Assembly (NCBI RefSeq): GCF_000378185.1
Contig: NZ_KB899376.1
Span: 586,357-650,356, forward strand
Direction: 5' to 3'
DNA from: Salinimonas chungwhensis DSM 16280
GTDB taxonomy: Bacteria; Pseudomonadota; Gammaproteobacteria; Enterobacterales; Alteromonadaceae
DNA length: 64,000 nucleotides
Part shown: in pieces, positions 54,858 to 64,000 of the stretch
Layout of the letters: each line of letters opens with the position of its first letter
How positions within the stretch are numbered: the first letter of the stretch is position 1
Position numbers and translations under genes: made by a program
Notes under the pieces: generated by a model
The model's input: the letters and a program-made list of their open reading frames with translations, nothing else
What the model was told of the DNA's origin: nothing
Database searches by the model: none

Positions 54858-56933
54858 TTATTCAGACAAACGAGCCAGTCTGAACATGGCGACAGAGCGA
54901 CCGGCCATCTGAAATATCTGTTGTATGCAAATATCAGGTTGTTCACGGACACTGTCGTATCGGGTATCCAAAAAGAGCTGCCACCCGCTTTTGGTTGCCA
55001 CCGCCGGCAGCGTAAAACGTTGCTCGGCATGGTCAGCATTAAAACACAGATACCAGTGCTCAGGGTCAACCTCATTGTCGTTTCGGCTACCTTCAATTTC
55101 CAGTGCGAAGGCCCGATTATCAGAAGCATGCCAGTGCGCAATTTCTTTTTCTGAGCCGTCAGGCAGATACCAGCTGATCTGCTTAACATTGACTTTATTT
55201 TGCCAGTCGTCATCACTCATGAGCAGATGAGACAATACTCGACTGGACTGCCGTATCCCAATGACATAACCACAGAATTCAAGAAAGTCCTGCTTGCGTT
55301 TATTCAACTCCCATTGATACCAATTGATATCATTGTCCTGGCAGTACGCATTATTATTTCCCTGCTGGGTCCGGCTCAGCTCATCACCGCCTAATATGTG
55401 AGGGGTGCCCTGACTGATAATGAGCGTGACAAACATATTGCGCTTTTGCTGCTCTCTTATTTGCAAAATGTCTTCATCTTGCGTGTGACCTTCCTCACCA
55501 TAATTGGCCGACAGATTATGACCATGCCCATCGCGGTTCTCTTCACCATTAACCTCATTATGCCGCTTGGCATAGCTCACCAGATCGTGCAAAGTAAATC
55601 CATCGTGATAGGTCACATTGTTGACAGACGCATTGACGGGACGTTTACCGCGGGTGAATACATCCGCAGACCCCATAAGTCTGGTGGCAAAGTCTGCTGT
55701 GGTGTCGCCATCTCCCCGCCAGAATGCCCGAACCGTATCACGAAATTTATCATTCACTTCGAGCCATTGACTGCTAAATTGTCCTAACTGGTAACCGTCG
55801 GGCCCTATATCCCAGGGTTCCGCTATCAGTACCGCATTCTTAAGTACAGGATCCTGACGCATTGCCTGTAACAAACCAGATTCGGGATTAAAAATCTGCG
55901 GGTCACGCCCCAGCGAGACCGCTAAATCAAAACGGAACCCATCTACGCCGATTACTTCTACCCAATAACGTAGCGCGTCCATAATTAATTGCATCATCGC
56001 GGGTGATGAGGTGTTTATGGTGTTTCCGCAGCCAGAATGATTACTGTAGACCAGGTCGCCGTGAGGCGTCTGTTCAAACAGATAACTCTGATAGGGGCTA
56101 AACCCTTTAAAACTTAATATTGGGCCGCCCTTGCCGCCTTCTGCAGTGTGATTAAAAACCACGTCGGCGATGACCTCCAGCCCTGCTTCATGATAACGAT
56201 CCACCATGTATTGCAGTTCACCTAACGCATCAGAAATAGCATAACGCGGTTCAGGACAAAAAAAGTTGACTGGGTTATAGCCCCAGTAATTAGTCAGCCC
56301 TTTTTCTGTAATATAGGGTTCAGGCATAAATGCCGCCATCGGCAAGAATTGTACGCTGGTCACACCGAGTGCTTTAAGATGACTGATTATCTCCGGATGA
56401 CATGCGCCTGTATATTTTCCCTGTTGTTCCTTTGGCACGGCAGGATGCGTTTTACTTAACCCTTTAACATGAGTTTCATAAATAATCCGTTGATGTGCTG
56501 CAATATCCGGTTTCGGTGGACGGGGTGTCTGATAAGCCCGTTCATCGATAACCAGCGCTTTTGGCACCATGAAGTGGGAATCATTTTCGTACTGACGCGC
56601 ATTCCAGTGTACAGGGCGACTCAGCATTTTTGCGTAAGGATCAATTAACAATTTATCGGTCGATTCGCTAAGTAATGCAGATTCGCCGCGCTGAACCCTG
56701 AAAGCGTAATGCTGGTGATGACTAACATGGCTAATGTGTGCATGCCAGATATCACCGGTTTTGTTAGTCAATACCAGTTCGTTCACAGGCTCTTCCGTGT
56801 CGGAACTAAATAAGCACAGAATAACTGAGACCGCATCGGGTGAAAACACGGCAAAGTTTACGCCTGATTCAGTCACCGTGGCCCCCAGCGGGTAGGAAAA
56901 GCCCTCAGTTTGTATCATCTCGCTATTTGTCAT
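54858..56933 (-). CDS. glgX: Glycogen debranching enzyme GlgX
   Basis: 691-residue GH13 isoamylase-type enzyme that cleaves alpha-1,6 branches of phosphorylase-limit glycogen. N-terminal CBM48-like domain (GATVTESGVNFAVFSPDAVSV), then the (beta/alpha)8 barrel with GH13 motifs: VIADVVFNHTAEG, GFRFDLAVSLGRD (nucleophile Asp), LIAEPWD (acid/base Glu) and NNVTYHDGFTLHDL. It overlaps glgB by 11 bp, so it is translated in a coupled malQ-glgB-glgX series. No glgC or glgA in the window. Confidence 0.95.
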   Translation of the reverse strand: MTNSEMIQTEGFSYPLGATVTESGVNFAVFSPDAVSVILCLFSSDTEEPVNELVLTNKTGDIWHAHISHVSHHQHYAFRVQRGESALLSESTDKLLIDPYAKMLSRPVHWNARQYENDSHFMVPKALVIDERAYQTPRPPKPDIAAHQRIIYETHVKGLSKTHPAVPKEQQGKYTGACHPEIISHLKALGVTSVQFLPMAAFMPEPYITEKGLTNYWGYNPVNFFCPEPRYAISDALGELQYMVDRYHEAGLEVIADVVFNHTAEGGKGGPILSFKGFSPYQSYLFEQTPHGDLVYSNHSGCGNTINTSSPAMMQLIMDALRYWVEVIGVDGFRFDLAVSLGRDPQIFNPESGLLQAMRQDPVLKNAVLIAEPWDIGPDGYQLGQFSSQWLEVNDKFRDTVRAFWRGDGDTTADFATRLMGSADVFTRGKRPVNASVNNVTYHDGFTLHDLVSYAKRHNEVNGEENRDGHGHNLSANYGEEGHTQDEDILQIREQQKRNMFVTLIISQGTPHILGGDELSRTQQGNNNAYCQDNDINWYQWELNKRKQDFLEFCGYVIGIRQSSRVLSHLLMSDDDWQNKVNVKQISWYLPDGSEKEIAHWHASDNRAFALEIEGSRNDNEVDPEHWYLCFNADHAEQRFTLPAVATKSGWQLFLDTRYDSVREQPDICIQQIFQMAGRSVAMFRLARLSE

Positions 56934-59106
56934 TATTTTGCTCAGTGACTAAGCGCCAGTAGACAGTGGCCAGTGGCGGTAGAGAAATTTCAATTGAAAA
57001 CGGCTGACCATTCCAGTTTTGTGAGCAAGCCTCTACTGCTTTTACGCTGGTGTAACCACTGCCCCAATACTTCTCATCGTCAGTATTGATAATCAAAGCA
57101 TAGGTGCCCGGCTGCTCCACCCCTACCCGGAAATTATCCCGGGGCATGGGCGTCATGTTACAGACTATTAGCACCTGCTCGGCTGCTGCAGTCCCCCTGC
57201 GAACAAACGAGATCACACTTTGCTGTGCATTGTCGTGGTCTATCCAGCCAAACCCCGCTGGGGAATGATCGAGAGCGTGCAGCGCCGGGACGTGCGTATA
57301 AACGTCATTGAGCGCCTTGTGCAGGGATTGGATGCCGTTGTGTTTTGCATGGTCAAGCAGGTGCCAGTCCAGTGAACTGTCGTGATTCCACTCCCGATAC
57401 TGGCCAAACTCATTACCCATAAAGTTAAGCTTCTTGCCAGGATGAGCAAACATAAATGCCGCGTACGCCCGTAAATTAGCAGCCTCCTGCCACTCATCGC
57501 CAGGCATCTTACCCAACAAGCTACCTTTTCCATGGACGACTTCATCATGAGATAGTGGCAATACAAAATTCTCGTCAAATGCATAGACCATAGAGAATGT
57601 CATTTCACCATGGTGATAACGCCTGTAAGCCGGATCTTTAGACATAAAATGCAATGAATCATGCATCCAGCCCATATTCCACTTAAAACCAAACCCCAGC
57701 CCGCCGGCGTTCACTGGGCGCGATACACCAGGAAATGATGTAGATTCTTCGGCAATAGTCATCGCACTGGGATACTCACGATAAACTGCTTCGTTCATCC
57801 ACCGCAATAAACTGATTGCCTCGTAGTTTTGATTGCCGCCATCTACATTCGGGATCCATTCCCCCTCCTTGCGCGAATAGTCCAGATAGAGCATTGAGGC
57901 GACCGCGTCGACACGTAAGCCGTCGACGTGAAATTTATCCAGCCAGAAAAGCGCATTTGCGATCAGAAACTGTCTGACGGTGTCTTTACCGTAGTCATAA
58001 ATGCAGGAGTTCCAGTCTGGATGCCAGCCCTTGCGAGGATCATCGTATTCATATATCGGACTACCATCAAACCGTGCCAGGCCATGGCCATCTTCTGGAA
58101 AATGTGCCGGTACCCAGTCAATAATCACACCCAGGTTCGCCTGGTGGCACTTGTCGATAAAATATTTAAAATCATCAGGGGTTCCAAAGCGGCTCGTGGG
58201 CGCAAACAGACCCACCGGTTGATACCCCCATGAGCCATCGAACGGATATTCTGAGATGGGTAATAATTCAAGGTGGGTATAACCCATTTCCTTGGCGTAG
58301 GGGATCAGTGTTTGGGCAAGCTCACGGTAGCTCAGATAACGACGATCATCTTCTGGCTTGCGCCATGAGCCCAGATGTACCTCATAAATACTCATGGGTT
58401 TGTGATACCGCTGTTCGCCGCGCTGCGTCATCCAGGCACTATCCTGCCATTGATAATCACTATGATCATAAATGACAGAGGCATGGGAGGGATATTGCTC
58501 CGCCTGATAGCCTAACGGATCGGCTTTGTGGGGCAGTCCGTTGCCACTGGCATCTTTTAGTTGGTACTTGTAACGCTCCCCACTCTCCAGCCCGGGCACG
58601 ACCACCACCCAATAACCCATGTCTGTTTTTTGCATGGGATGCAGCCGTGCATCCCAGCGATTAAAATCACCAATTACAGAGACCGCTGAAGCATTGGGCG
58701 CATACACGCAAAACCGCACCGCCGGATATCCGCCTGCCGTGATGATCTGAGCGCCTCCCTGACGATAAAGATTTTGTGGGGTATGATCGATAAAATGCAC
58801 TGCATGATACGCTTCGTCTTTAAACTGGTAAGGATCGATGTAATCAATCCAGTGGCCATCGCAACACGCGTTGACCTGATACACCTCGTTTTCATCCAAA
58901 CCTTTCACGTAACCTGCGAAGCATCCTTGCGTCTCATCTTCTTCTAATGTCGCCAGTACTTTACCGGCTCCAGGCTTACTGATAGTGACCCGTTCCGCGT
59001 CAGGTCGCCATACACAAATATGTAAGCCTTCTGGCGTTTTTTTCGCTCCCAGAATGTCGAAGGGTAAAGTACAACCGGCCCACGGCAACTGTTGCTTACT
59101 ATGCAT
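56923..59106 (-). CDS. glgB: 1,4-alpha-glucan branching enzyme
   Basis: 727 residues, the usual length. Two N-terminal CBM48-like domains (VWRPDAERVTISKPGA; FCVYAPNASAVSVIGDFNRWD), then GH13 motifs LGVIIDWVPAHFPED, GLRVDAVASMLYLDYSR (nucleophile Asp), IAEESTSF (acid/base Glu) and LPLSHDEVVHGK. Ribosome site AGGAG 5 bp before ATG 59106. It follows malQ by 48 bp and overlaps glgX downstream by 11 bp. Role: introduces alpha-1,6 branches in glycogen. Confidence 0.97.
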   Translation of the reverse strand: MHSKQQLPWAGCTLPFDILGAKKTPEGLHICVWRPDAERVTISKPGAGKVLATLEEDETQGCFAGYVKGLDENEVYQVNACCDGHWIDYIDPYQFKDEAYHAVHFIDHTPQNLYRQGGAQIITAGGYPAVRFCVYAPNASAVSVIGDFNRWDARLHPMQKTDMGYWVVVVPGLESGERYKYQLKDASGNGLPHKADPLGYQAEQYPSHASVIYDHSDYQWQDSAWMTQRGEQRYHKPMSIYEVHLGSWRKPEDDRRYLSYRELAQTLIPYAKEMGYTHLELLPISEYPFDGSWGYQPVGLFAPTSRFGTPDDFKYFIDKCHQANLGVIIDWVPAHFPEDGHGLARFDGSPIYEYDDPRKGWHPDWNSCIYDYGKDTVRQFLIANALFWLDKFHVDGLRVDAVASMLYLDYSRKEGEWIPNVDGGNQNYEAISLLRWMNEAVYREYPSAMTIAEESTSFPGVSRPVNAGGLGFGFKWNMGWMHDSLHFMSKDPAYRRYHHGEMTFSMVYAFDENFVLPLSHDEVVHGKGSLLGKMPGDEWQEAANLRAYAAFMFAHPGKKLNFMGNEFGQYREWNHDSSLDWHLLDHAKHNGIQSLHKALNDVYTHVPALHALDHSPAGFGWIDHDNAQQSVISFVRRGTAAAEQVLIVCNMTPMPRDNFRVGVEQPGTYALIINTDDEKYWGSGYTSVKAVEACSQNWNGQPFSIEISLPPLATVYWRLVTEQNNDK

Positions 59107-59154
59107 ATATGACTCCTGTTATGCTGCCCGCCTCGTGCAGGCAGCTATACTTGG

Positions 59155-61362
59155 TTACTTATCAGTACTGGCAGACTGACGTGCCTGGGTCAGTCGGTTG
59201 GCTAAATCGCGCAAGTTACTATCCCTAAATATGTCTTCCAGATTACGGGTAAGCTTGCGGCGCCAGTTTGGATACTCATCAAATGTACCAGGAATATTAA
59301 CGGGTTTATCCATTTGCAGCCAATCCTCAAGTTGTAAGCTTAATAAAGCGCTGGAGCCTGTGGCCATATGCGTCTGCAAACCAAAATTGAGTGCCTGAGT
59401 CATACCCGTGTAGTCAACATCCCGGCCGACTTCTTCGCTCACCGAATGATGGCCATGAAGCGAATTAAGAATTTCCTGTTTGTCCTTGTGCCTGCTGGTA
59501 TACAGAGTTTCCAGAATTTCGTCAGTTGGGTACAGGCCTAACGATTTTCCCAGCTCAAGGTCCAGGCAATGCCAGAAGCCGATGAGTGTCGGCATATCAT
59601 GGGTAGTCAGTGTGGACATTGATTGAACCGGATAATGCGACGGGGAGAAAAACCCGCCATCTTCTGCTTGCTCAAAAAAGAACACACGATAAGAGTAAAT
59701 TCCATTATCGGCTAGTTTTCCGCGTATTTCTTCAGGCACAGTACCTAAGTCTTCACCTATTACCAGGCTCTGATTGCGGTGACTTTCCAGCGCCAGAATG
59801 CCCAGAAGATCGTCTACCGGATAATAGACATATCCGCCATCTCTGGCATGATCGTCTTTGGGCACCCACCATAGTCTCAGTAGTGCCATGACGTGATCGA
59901 TACGCAGGGCGCCGGCAGAGGCCATGTTCGATGAAAATAAGTCTATAATGGGTTGATAGGCCTGCTCGTAAAGGCGCTTAGGATCCATCGGAGGCAAGCC
60001 CCAGTTCTGTCCCAGCGGCCCCAGGACATCCGGTGGCGCGCCCACACTGGCATCGACACAATACAGATCCTTGTTACCCCAGATTTCTGCGCTGCCTTCG
60101 CTTACTCCAACAGCTAAATCACGATAGAGCCCAATCGTCATACCAGCATCTACCGCCGCCTGATTTGCTGCTTCCAGTTGTTGTGCCGCCTGCCACTGAA
60201 GAAACTGATAAAATTGCACCCGGGTTTTGTTCTTTTTGGCAAACTTCGCTACTTCCGGCTTATGGTATTCTTTGAATTTATTCGGAAACACCGGCCAGCC
60301 CCAAGAGGGTTCACCCAGCTCTTTAAGGTGCTCTTGCATAACATCGTAAACCGCCAGCATATCGAGGCTCTCTCCCCCTTCCTCAACAAACGTATTGAAA
60401 GCTTCACGCTGGGGCGTTTTACTTTGTAAATAGGTGGATTGATATACATCAAACAGCGCTGTTAGCACCCGGAGTTTGAGATAAGCAACCTTTGCATAGT
60501 CAACATAGTCAACATCTCTGGCCTCAGCCAGTTGTTGCTGAAAGTCTGGTGCATTAACAATGGCCTGAACACTAGGATGGTCATACCCCTCCAGCTGCGT
60601 AACATCAAGGTAAAGAAAGTTGAGCCACCGACGGGAAGATGGCCCGTAAGGACTGCATGCGTCAGGATTTGCCGGATAAAGTGCATGGATAGGATTAAGG
60701 CCAATAAAATCTGCGCCTGTTGCGGCTGCATCAACAATCAGTCTGGATAGGTCGGAAAAATCGCCAATACCCCAGTTGCTTTCGCTACGCACACAATAAA
60801 GCTGTACGCTCAGGCCCCAAGATTTTTTACCACTGGCCACGCGCTCGGGAATGTGGCACGCGTCCGGTGACATGATCACACGCATTTGTGCAACAGGCTG
60901 TTCGTCGCCTTCGACAAAAAGTTGCAACGTATGATAACCATCAGGCAACGTCTGCGGAAAATTAATTGCGTATTCCTGATACTCAATATCATCTATCTCA
61001 GCGACATTAATAAGCTGGGTGTCCACGGGTACCACATTTTGAGTGAACTGTTTGCCCTCTTCAGTAGTCAAACACAGCAGAAATGAATCGTTGACCAATT
61101 CTATGGGTAAGCGCATGGCAAAATTGATTGCCTGAGATTGACGAATAACTTGTACCGGGTCCAATACAGATTGCCAGTATGCCACGGTGTCCTGTCTGAC
61201 CTGCTCTAATACTGCAGATTCATTACTGGTTTCGTATCCTAATGCATTGAGCAGTTTTGCTTTACTGCTATCAGCAATTGTGGCGGGTTTGCCCCAGGCA
61301 TCAATATAATTAGATTCGATGCCCCGCATCTCTACCAGCTTCTGCAAAACTTGATTCGACAT
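59155..61362 (-). CDS. malQ: 4-alpha-glucanotransferase (amylomaltase)
   Basis: 735-residue GH77 enzyme that disproportionates maltodextrins. N-terminal domain typical of bacterial MalQ, then the catalytic core: WGIGDFSDLSRLIVDAAATGADFIGLNPIHALYP, LRIDHVMALLRLWWVP (nucleophile Asp), VIGEDLGTVPEEIR (acid/base Glu) and LTTHDMPTLIGFW. AGGAA precedes the ATG. First gene of the malQ-glgB-glgX unit. The order suggests glycogen degradation and maltodextrin recycling. The divergent gapA lies across a 239-bp intergenic region. Confidence 0.96.
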   Translation of the reverse strand: MSNQVLQKLVEMRGIESNYIDAWGKPATIADSSKAKLLNALGYETSNESAVLEQVRQDTVAYWQSVLDPVQVIRQSQAINFAMRLPIELVNDSFLLCLTTEEGKQFTQNVVPVDTQLINVAEIDDIEYQEYAINFPQTLPDGYHTLQLFVEGDEQPVAQMRVIMSPDACHIPERVASGKKSWGLSVQLYCVRSESNWGIGDFSDLSRLIVDAAATGADFIGLNPIHALYPANPDACSPYGPSSRRWLNFLYLDVTQLEGYDHPSVQAIVNAPDFQQQLAEARDVDYVDYAKVAYLKLRVLTALFDVYQSTYLQSKTPQREAFNTFVEEGGESLDMLAVYDVMQEHLKELGEPSWGWPVFPNKFKEYHKPEVAKFAKKNKTRVQFYQFLQWQAAQQLEAANQAAVDAGMTIGLYRDLAVGVSEGSAEIWGNKDLYCVDASVGAPPDVLGPLGQNWGLPPMDPKRLYEQAYQPIIDLFSSNMASAGALRIDHVMALLRLWWVPKDDHARDGGYVYYPVDDLLGILALESHRNQSLVIGEDLGTVPEEIRGKLADNGIYSYRVFFFEQAEDGGFFSPSHYPVQSMSTLTTHDMPTLIGFWHCLDLELGKSLGLYPTDEILETLYTSRHKDKQEILNSLHGHHSVSEEVGRDVDYTGMTQALNFGLQTHMATGSSALLSLQLEDWLQMDKPVNIPGTFDEYPNWRRKLTRNLEDIFRDSNLRDLANRLTQARQSASTDK

Positions 61363-61529
61363 TGTTTCGTATTCCTGTATTTGGCGGTTCTAGCGCGTAA
61401 ATGGTGAAAAGGTGCATACACGCTTTCCTACAATCTATTAACATTATTATTTAAACCGAGGCTGTTGCGAAAGTGAATACGATTGCATAGATTAAATTTC
61501 GTAACTTTGCAACATTTTGCCTTTTTCTT

Positions 61530-61558
61530 TTGCTTAGTATGCCATTTTGATCCATACT
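61530..61558 (+). promoter_or_regulatory. Possible gapA promoter
   Basis: TTGCTT (61530-61535) and CATACT (61553-61558) with a 17-bp spacer, 43 bp before the gapA ATG. The -10 is imperfect. Confidence 0.4.
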
Positions 61559-61592
61559 TTACGTAATTTTATTTCAACTCACTAAAAAGTAG

Positions 61593-62597
<1,005 letters not shown>

Positions 62598-62640
62598 GCA
62601 ATGCAGATAAGGCTAATTGATTAAAACCTCTGAAAATTGT

Positions 62641-62670
62641 AAAAAGGTGCGAATTTATCGCACCTTTTTT
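62641..62670 (+). terminator. Rho-independent terminator after gapA
   Basis: AAAAAGGTGCGA/TCGCACCTTTTT stem (62641-62652, 62658-62669) with a five-base loop and T-run, 43 bp after gapA. Confidence 0.93.
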
Positions 62671-62732
62671 ATTGTAAAGGCCGTATAGTAGTGTTCGTTT
62701 CCTTGTAATAAGAGTTCAACACAGGATTATTT

Positions 62733-63584
62733 ATGAGCATCGCCAGCAGTATTAACATGGACGAATCATCGGGCATTACGTATCTGAATATCGACAATGA
62801 CTTCGCCCAGGCCAAAATTAGCTTATATGGTGGGCATGTACTCTCTTATATACCAAAATCTGATGCAACAGAGCGTCTGTGGTTAAGCCCCCATGCGGTA
62901 AAAAATGGCGACAAGCCGATCAGAGGCGGCGTTCCGGTTTGCTGGCCCTGGTTTAGCGATGATCATGGCAGAGCCAAAGGTGACTTACCTGCTCATGGGT
63001 TTCTGCGCTCACAGGTTTGGAAAATCGTTAGTTCACAAGATACCCCTGAAGGGACTGAACTTAATATGTCCCCCTCTTACACTCGGGCTGACGGCTTTGA
63101 ATACGACTGTGATGTCACACTAACCGTTTTTGTCGGTGCTACCCTTACTTTAAGTTTACAAACTGTAAATAAAGGATTGGTGCCTTTTACGTTCAACACG
63201 GCATTGCACACATATTTTCAGGTAGCCAATATTGCCGATGTACAACTAGATGGGCTTATTGGCGATTACAAGGATAAAAACGATAACTGGGCCGTGAAAA
63301 CCACTCCGCCCGACTATCGAATTGAAAAGGAAACCGATCGTATTCATCTGGATCCAGCCAAACAAGTGGTTATCAAGGAAAATACTAAACCGTTCACCCG
63401 TATCAATTCATCAGGTCATGACTCTATTGTTGTATGGAATCCATGGCAGGGAGCGGCTTCAATCTCAGACATGGATGCGTTCGGCTATAAGCATATGATT
63501 TGCGTGGAGTCCGCTTGCACACAGAATATATCACTTGCGCCCGATGAACAGCACACGCTGACGCAGATTATCCACCCCGTATAG
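62733..63584 (+). CDS. D-hexose-6-phosphate mutarotase (YeaD-like aldose 1-epimerase family)
   Basis: 283 residues. Catalyses alpha/beta interconversion of glucose-6-phosphate in the YeaD family. Recognisable elements are SLYGGHVLSYIP, PIRGGVPVCWPWFSD, LPAHGFLRSQVWKI, NTALHTYFQVANI and, near the C terminus, CVESACTQNISLAP with the catalytic-type Glu. AGGA precedes the ATG. It lies 135 bp after gapA but behind its terminator, so it has its own promoter. The gapA-yeaD pairing is also seen in E. coli. Confidence 0.92.
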   Translation: MSIASSINMDESSGITYLNIDNDFAQAKISLYGGHVLSYIPKSDATERLWLSPHAVKNGDKPIRGGVPVCWPWFSDDHGRAKGDLPAHGFLRSQVWKIVSSQDTPEGTELNMSPSYTRADGFEYDCDVTLTVFVGATLTLSLQTVNKGLVPFTFNTALHTYFQVANIADVQLDGLIGDYKDKNDNWAVKTTPPDYRIEKETDRIHLDPAKQVVIKENTKPFTRINSSGHDSIVVWNPWQGAASISDMDAFGYKHMICVESACTQNISLAPDEQHTLTQIIHPV

Positions 63585-63606
63585 ACTATCAGCCAGCCTG
63601 TTGCAG

Positions 63607-63631
63607 AAACGGCCCCTCAGGGGCCGTTTTT
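63607..63631 (+). terminator. Rho-independent terminator after the mutarotase gene
   Basis: AAACGGCCCC/GGGGCCGTTT stem (63607-63616, 63620-63629) with a TCA loop and T-run, 22 bp after the stop. Confidence 0.93.
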
Positions 63632-63766
63632 GTATTTTTTTTATTTTCAAAAAAGTTTTAAAAGCCAATAGGCTCTTTTTGTGCTTTTTCCCGTATAAGA
63701 TTTCAATGAGTCGGGGCGTGCTGGTTGTTGCGCACTTTTAAAACACAGGTAGGGAAACTAAAACCC

Positions 63767-64000
63767 ATGAAAAACATCATCAAATCAGCTGTATTCGCCA
63801 GTCTTCTTTGCGCGTCATTTTCTTCGATGGCTTTATCAAAAACAGTCAAGGGCACTTACGTGCCGGTGAAGGGTACGGTAGAAACATTTGAAGTATCCGA
63901 TCCAGCGCTGGGAGAGCCGCCTGAACAACTGGGTACCTACAAAATTTATCTAGTCAATAAAGACTGGCAAAGTCTAACTGGTCAGGAGCGAAAAACAACG
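63767..64000 (+). CDS. Secreted protein of unknown function, N-terminal part (cut by window end)
   Basis: 78 codons visible from ATG 63767 with no stop before the window end. The first 25 residues form a signal peptide (MKNIIKSAVFASLLCASF, cut near SMALSK). The mature start TVKGTYVPVKGTVETFEVSD suggests beta structure. AGGGA lies 11 bp upstream. No family recognised from this fragment. Confidence 0.75.
   Translation, partial: MKNIIKSAVFASLLCASFSSMALSKTVKGTYVPVKGTVETFEVSDPALGEPPEQLGTYKIYLVNKDWQSLTGQERKTT

Noticed and set aside
54810..55154. 114-codon plus-strand frame
   Set aside because: Mostly antisense to the conserved C-terminal region of glgX.

Overview
The window looks like a chromosomal segment from a marine gammaproteobacterium of the Alteromonadaceae type (Alteromonas or a near relative). 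The reasons are close, full-length matches to enterobacterial-type housekeeping proteins (NrdB, PurC, PurM, DapA, FadE, GapA, AnsA), an Mrp sodium/proton antiporter operon, and several families typical of Alteromonas/Shewanella (DUF2066, DUF2989, DUF3108, DUF349, a long GAPDH). Base composition looks even throughout. I see no rRNA, tRNA, insertion sequence, phage or CRISPR array. This assignment is inference from recalled family resemblance; no search was run.

Layout. 1-2150: end of nrdA, nrdB and the YfaE-type ferredoxin (class Ia ribonucleotide reductase). 2170-5813, minus: an EamA transporter and dapA-bamC-purC. 5973-8250: gcvR, bcp and an AI-2E/PerM-family permease. 8512-13861: bepA, a TlpA thioredoxin, an ArsC-like protein, wrbA, a DUF2069 protein and an unusual HExxH lipoprotein. 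13858-15959, minus: DUF2066 protein and hda. 16104-18607: purM-purN-DUF3108 with a good promoter and terminator. 18643-21248: fadE with a FadR-like operator. 21380-24121, minus: a split borosin-type RiPP cassette consisting of an alpha-N-methyltransferase, a 72-aa candidate precursor peptide, and a TPR-GGDEF protein. 24285-28350: ansA, a DUF2797 protein and a POTRA/Omp85 outer-membrane protein. 28354-29200, minus: two membrane proteins, one only 37 aa.

29454-35657: the six-gene Mrp operon (mnhA with fused B domain, then C, D, E, F, G), preceded by a long leader with a structured, possibly riboswitch-like element. 35658-36467 is gene-poor, with a 31-bp tandem repeat and a very short 2OG-Fe(II)-oxygenase-like ORF. 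36468-39802, minus: CHASE2 protein, small periplasmic protein and M48 lipoprotein protease. 40010-42057: an ankyrin-like protein, a retropepsin-like protease and a small secreted protein with three PPF(K/R)R repeats. 42242-46282, minus: zinc-ribbon protein, YeaC, DUF349 protein and two small proteins. 46419-50017, minus: a sodium:alanine symporter with an enlarged loop, an M14 carboxypeptidase and a thioredoxin-like protein. 50127-61362: a long GAPDH paralogue, a DUF2989 lipoprotein, msrB, gnd and the glycogen/maltodextrin genes malQ, glgB and glgX. 61602-64000: gapA, a hexose-6-phosphate mutarotase and the start of a secreted protein.

The carbon-storage block (malQ-glgB-glgX, gnd, two GAPDHs, mutarotase) forms a coherent central-carbohydrate region. 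The most interesting item is the borosin-type cassette at 23115-24121, coupled to a diguanylate cyclase. Next come the Mrp leader RNA, the CHASE2/M48 cassette and the PPFKR-repeat protein.
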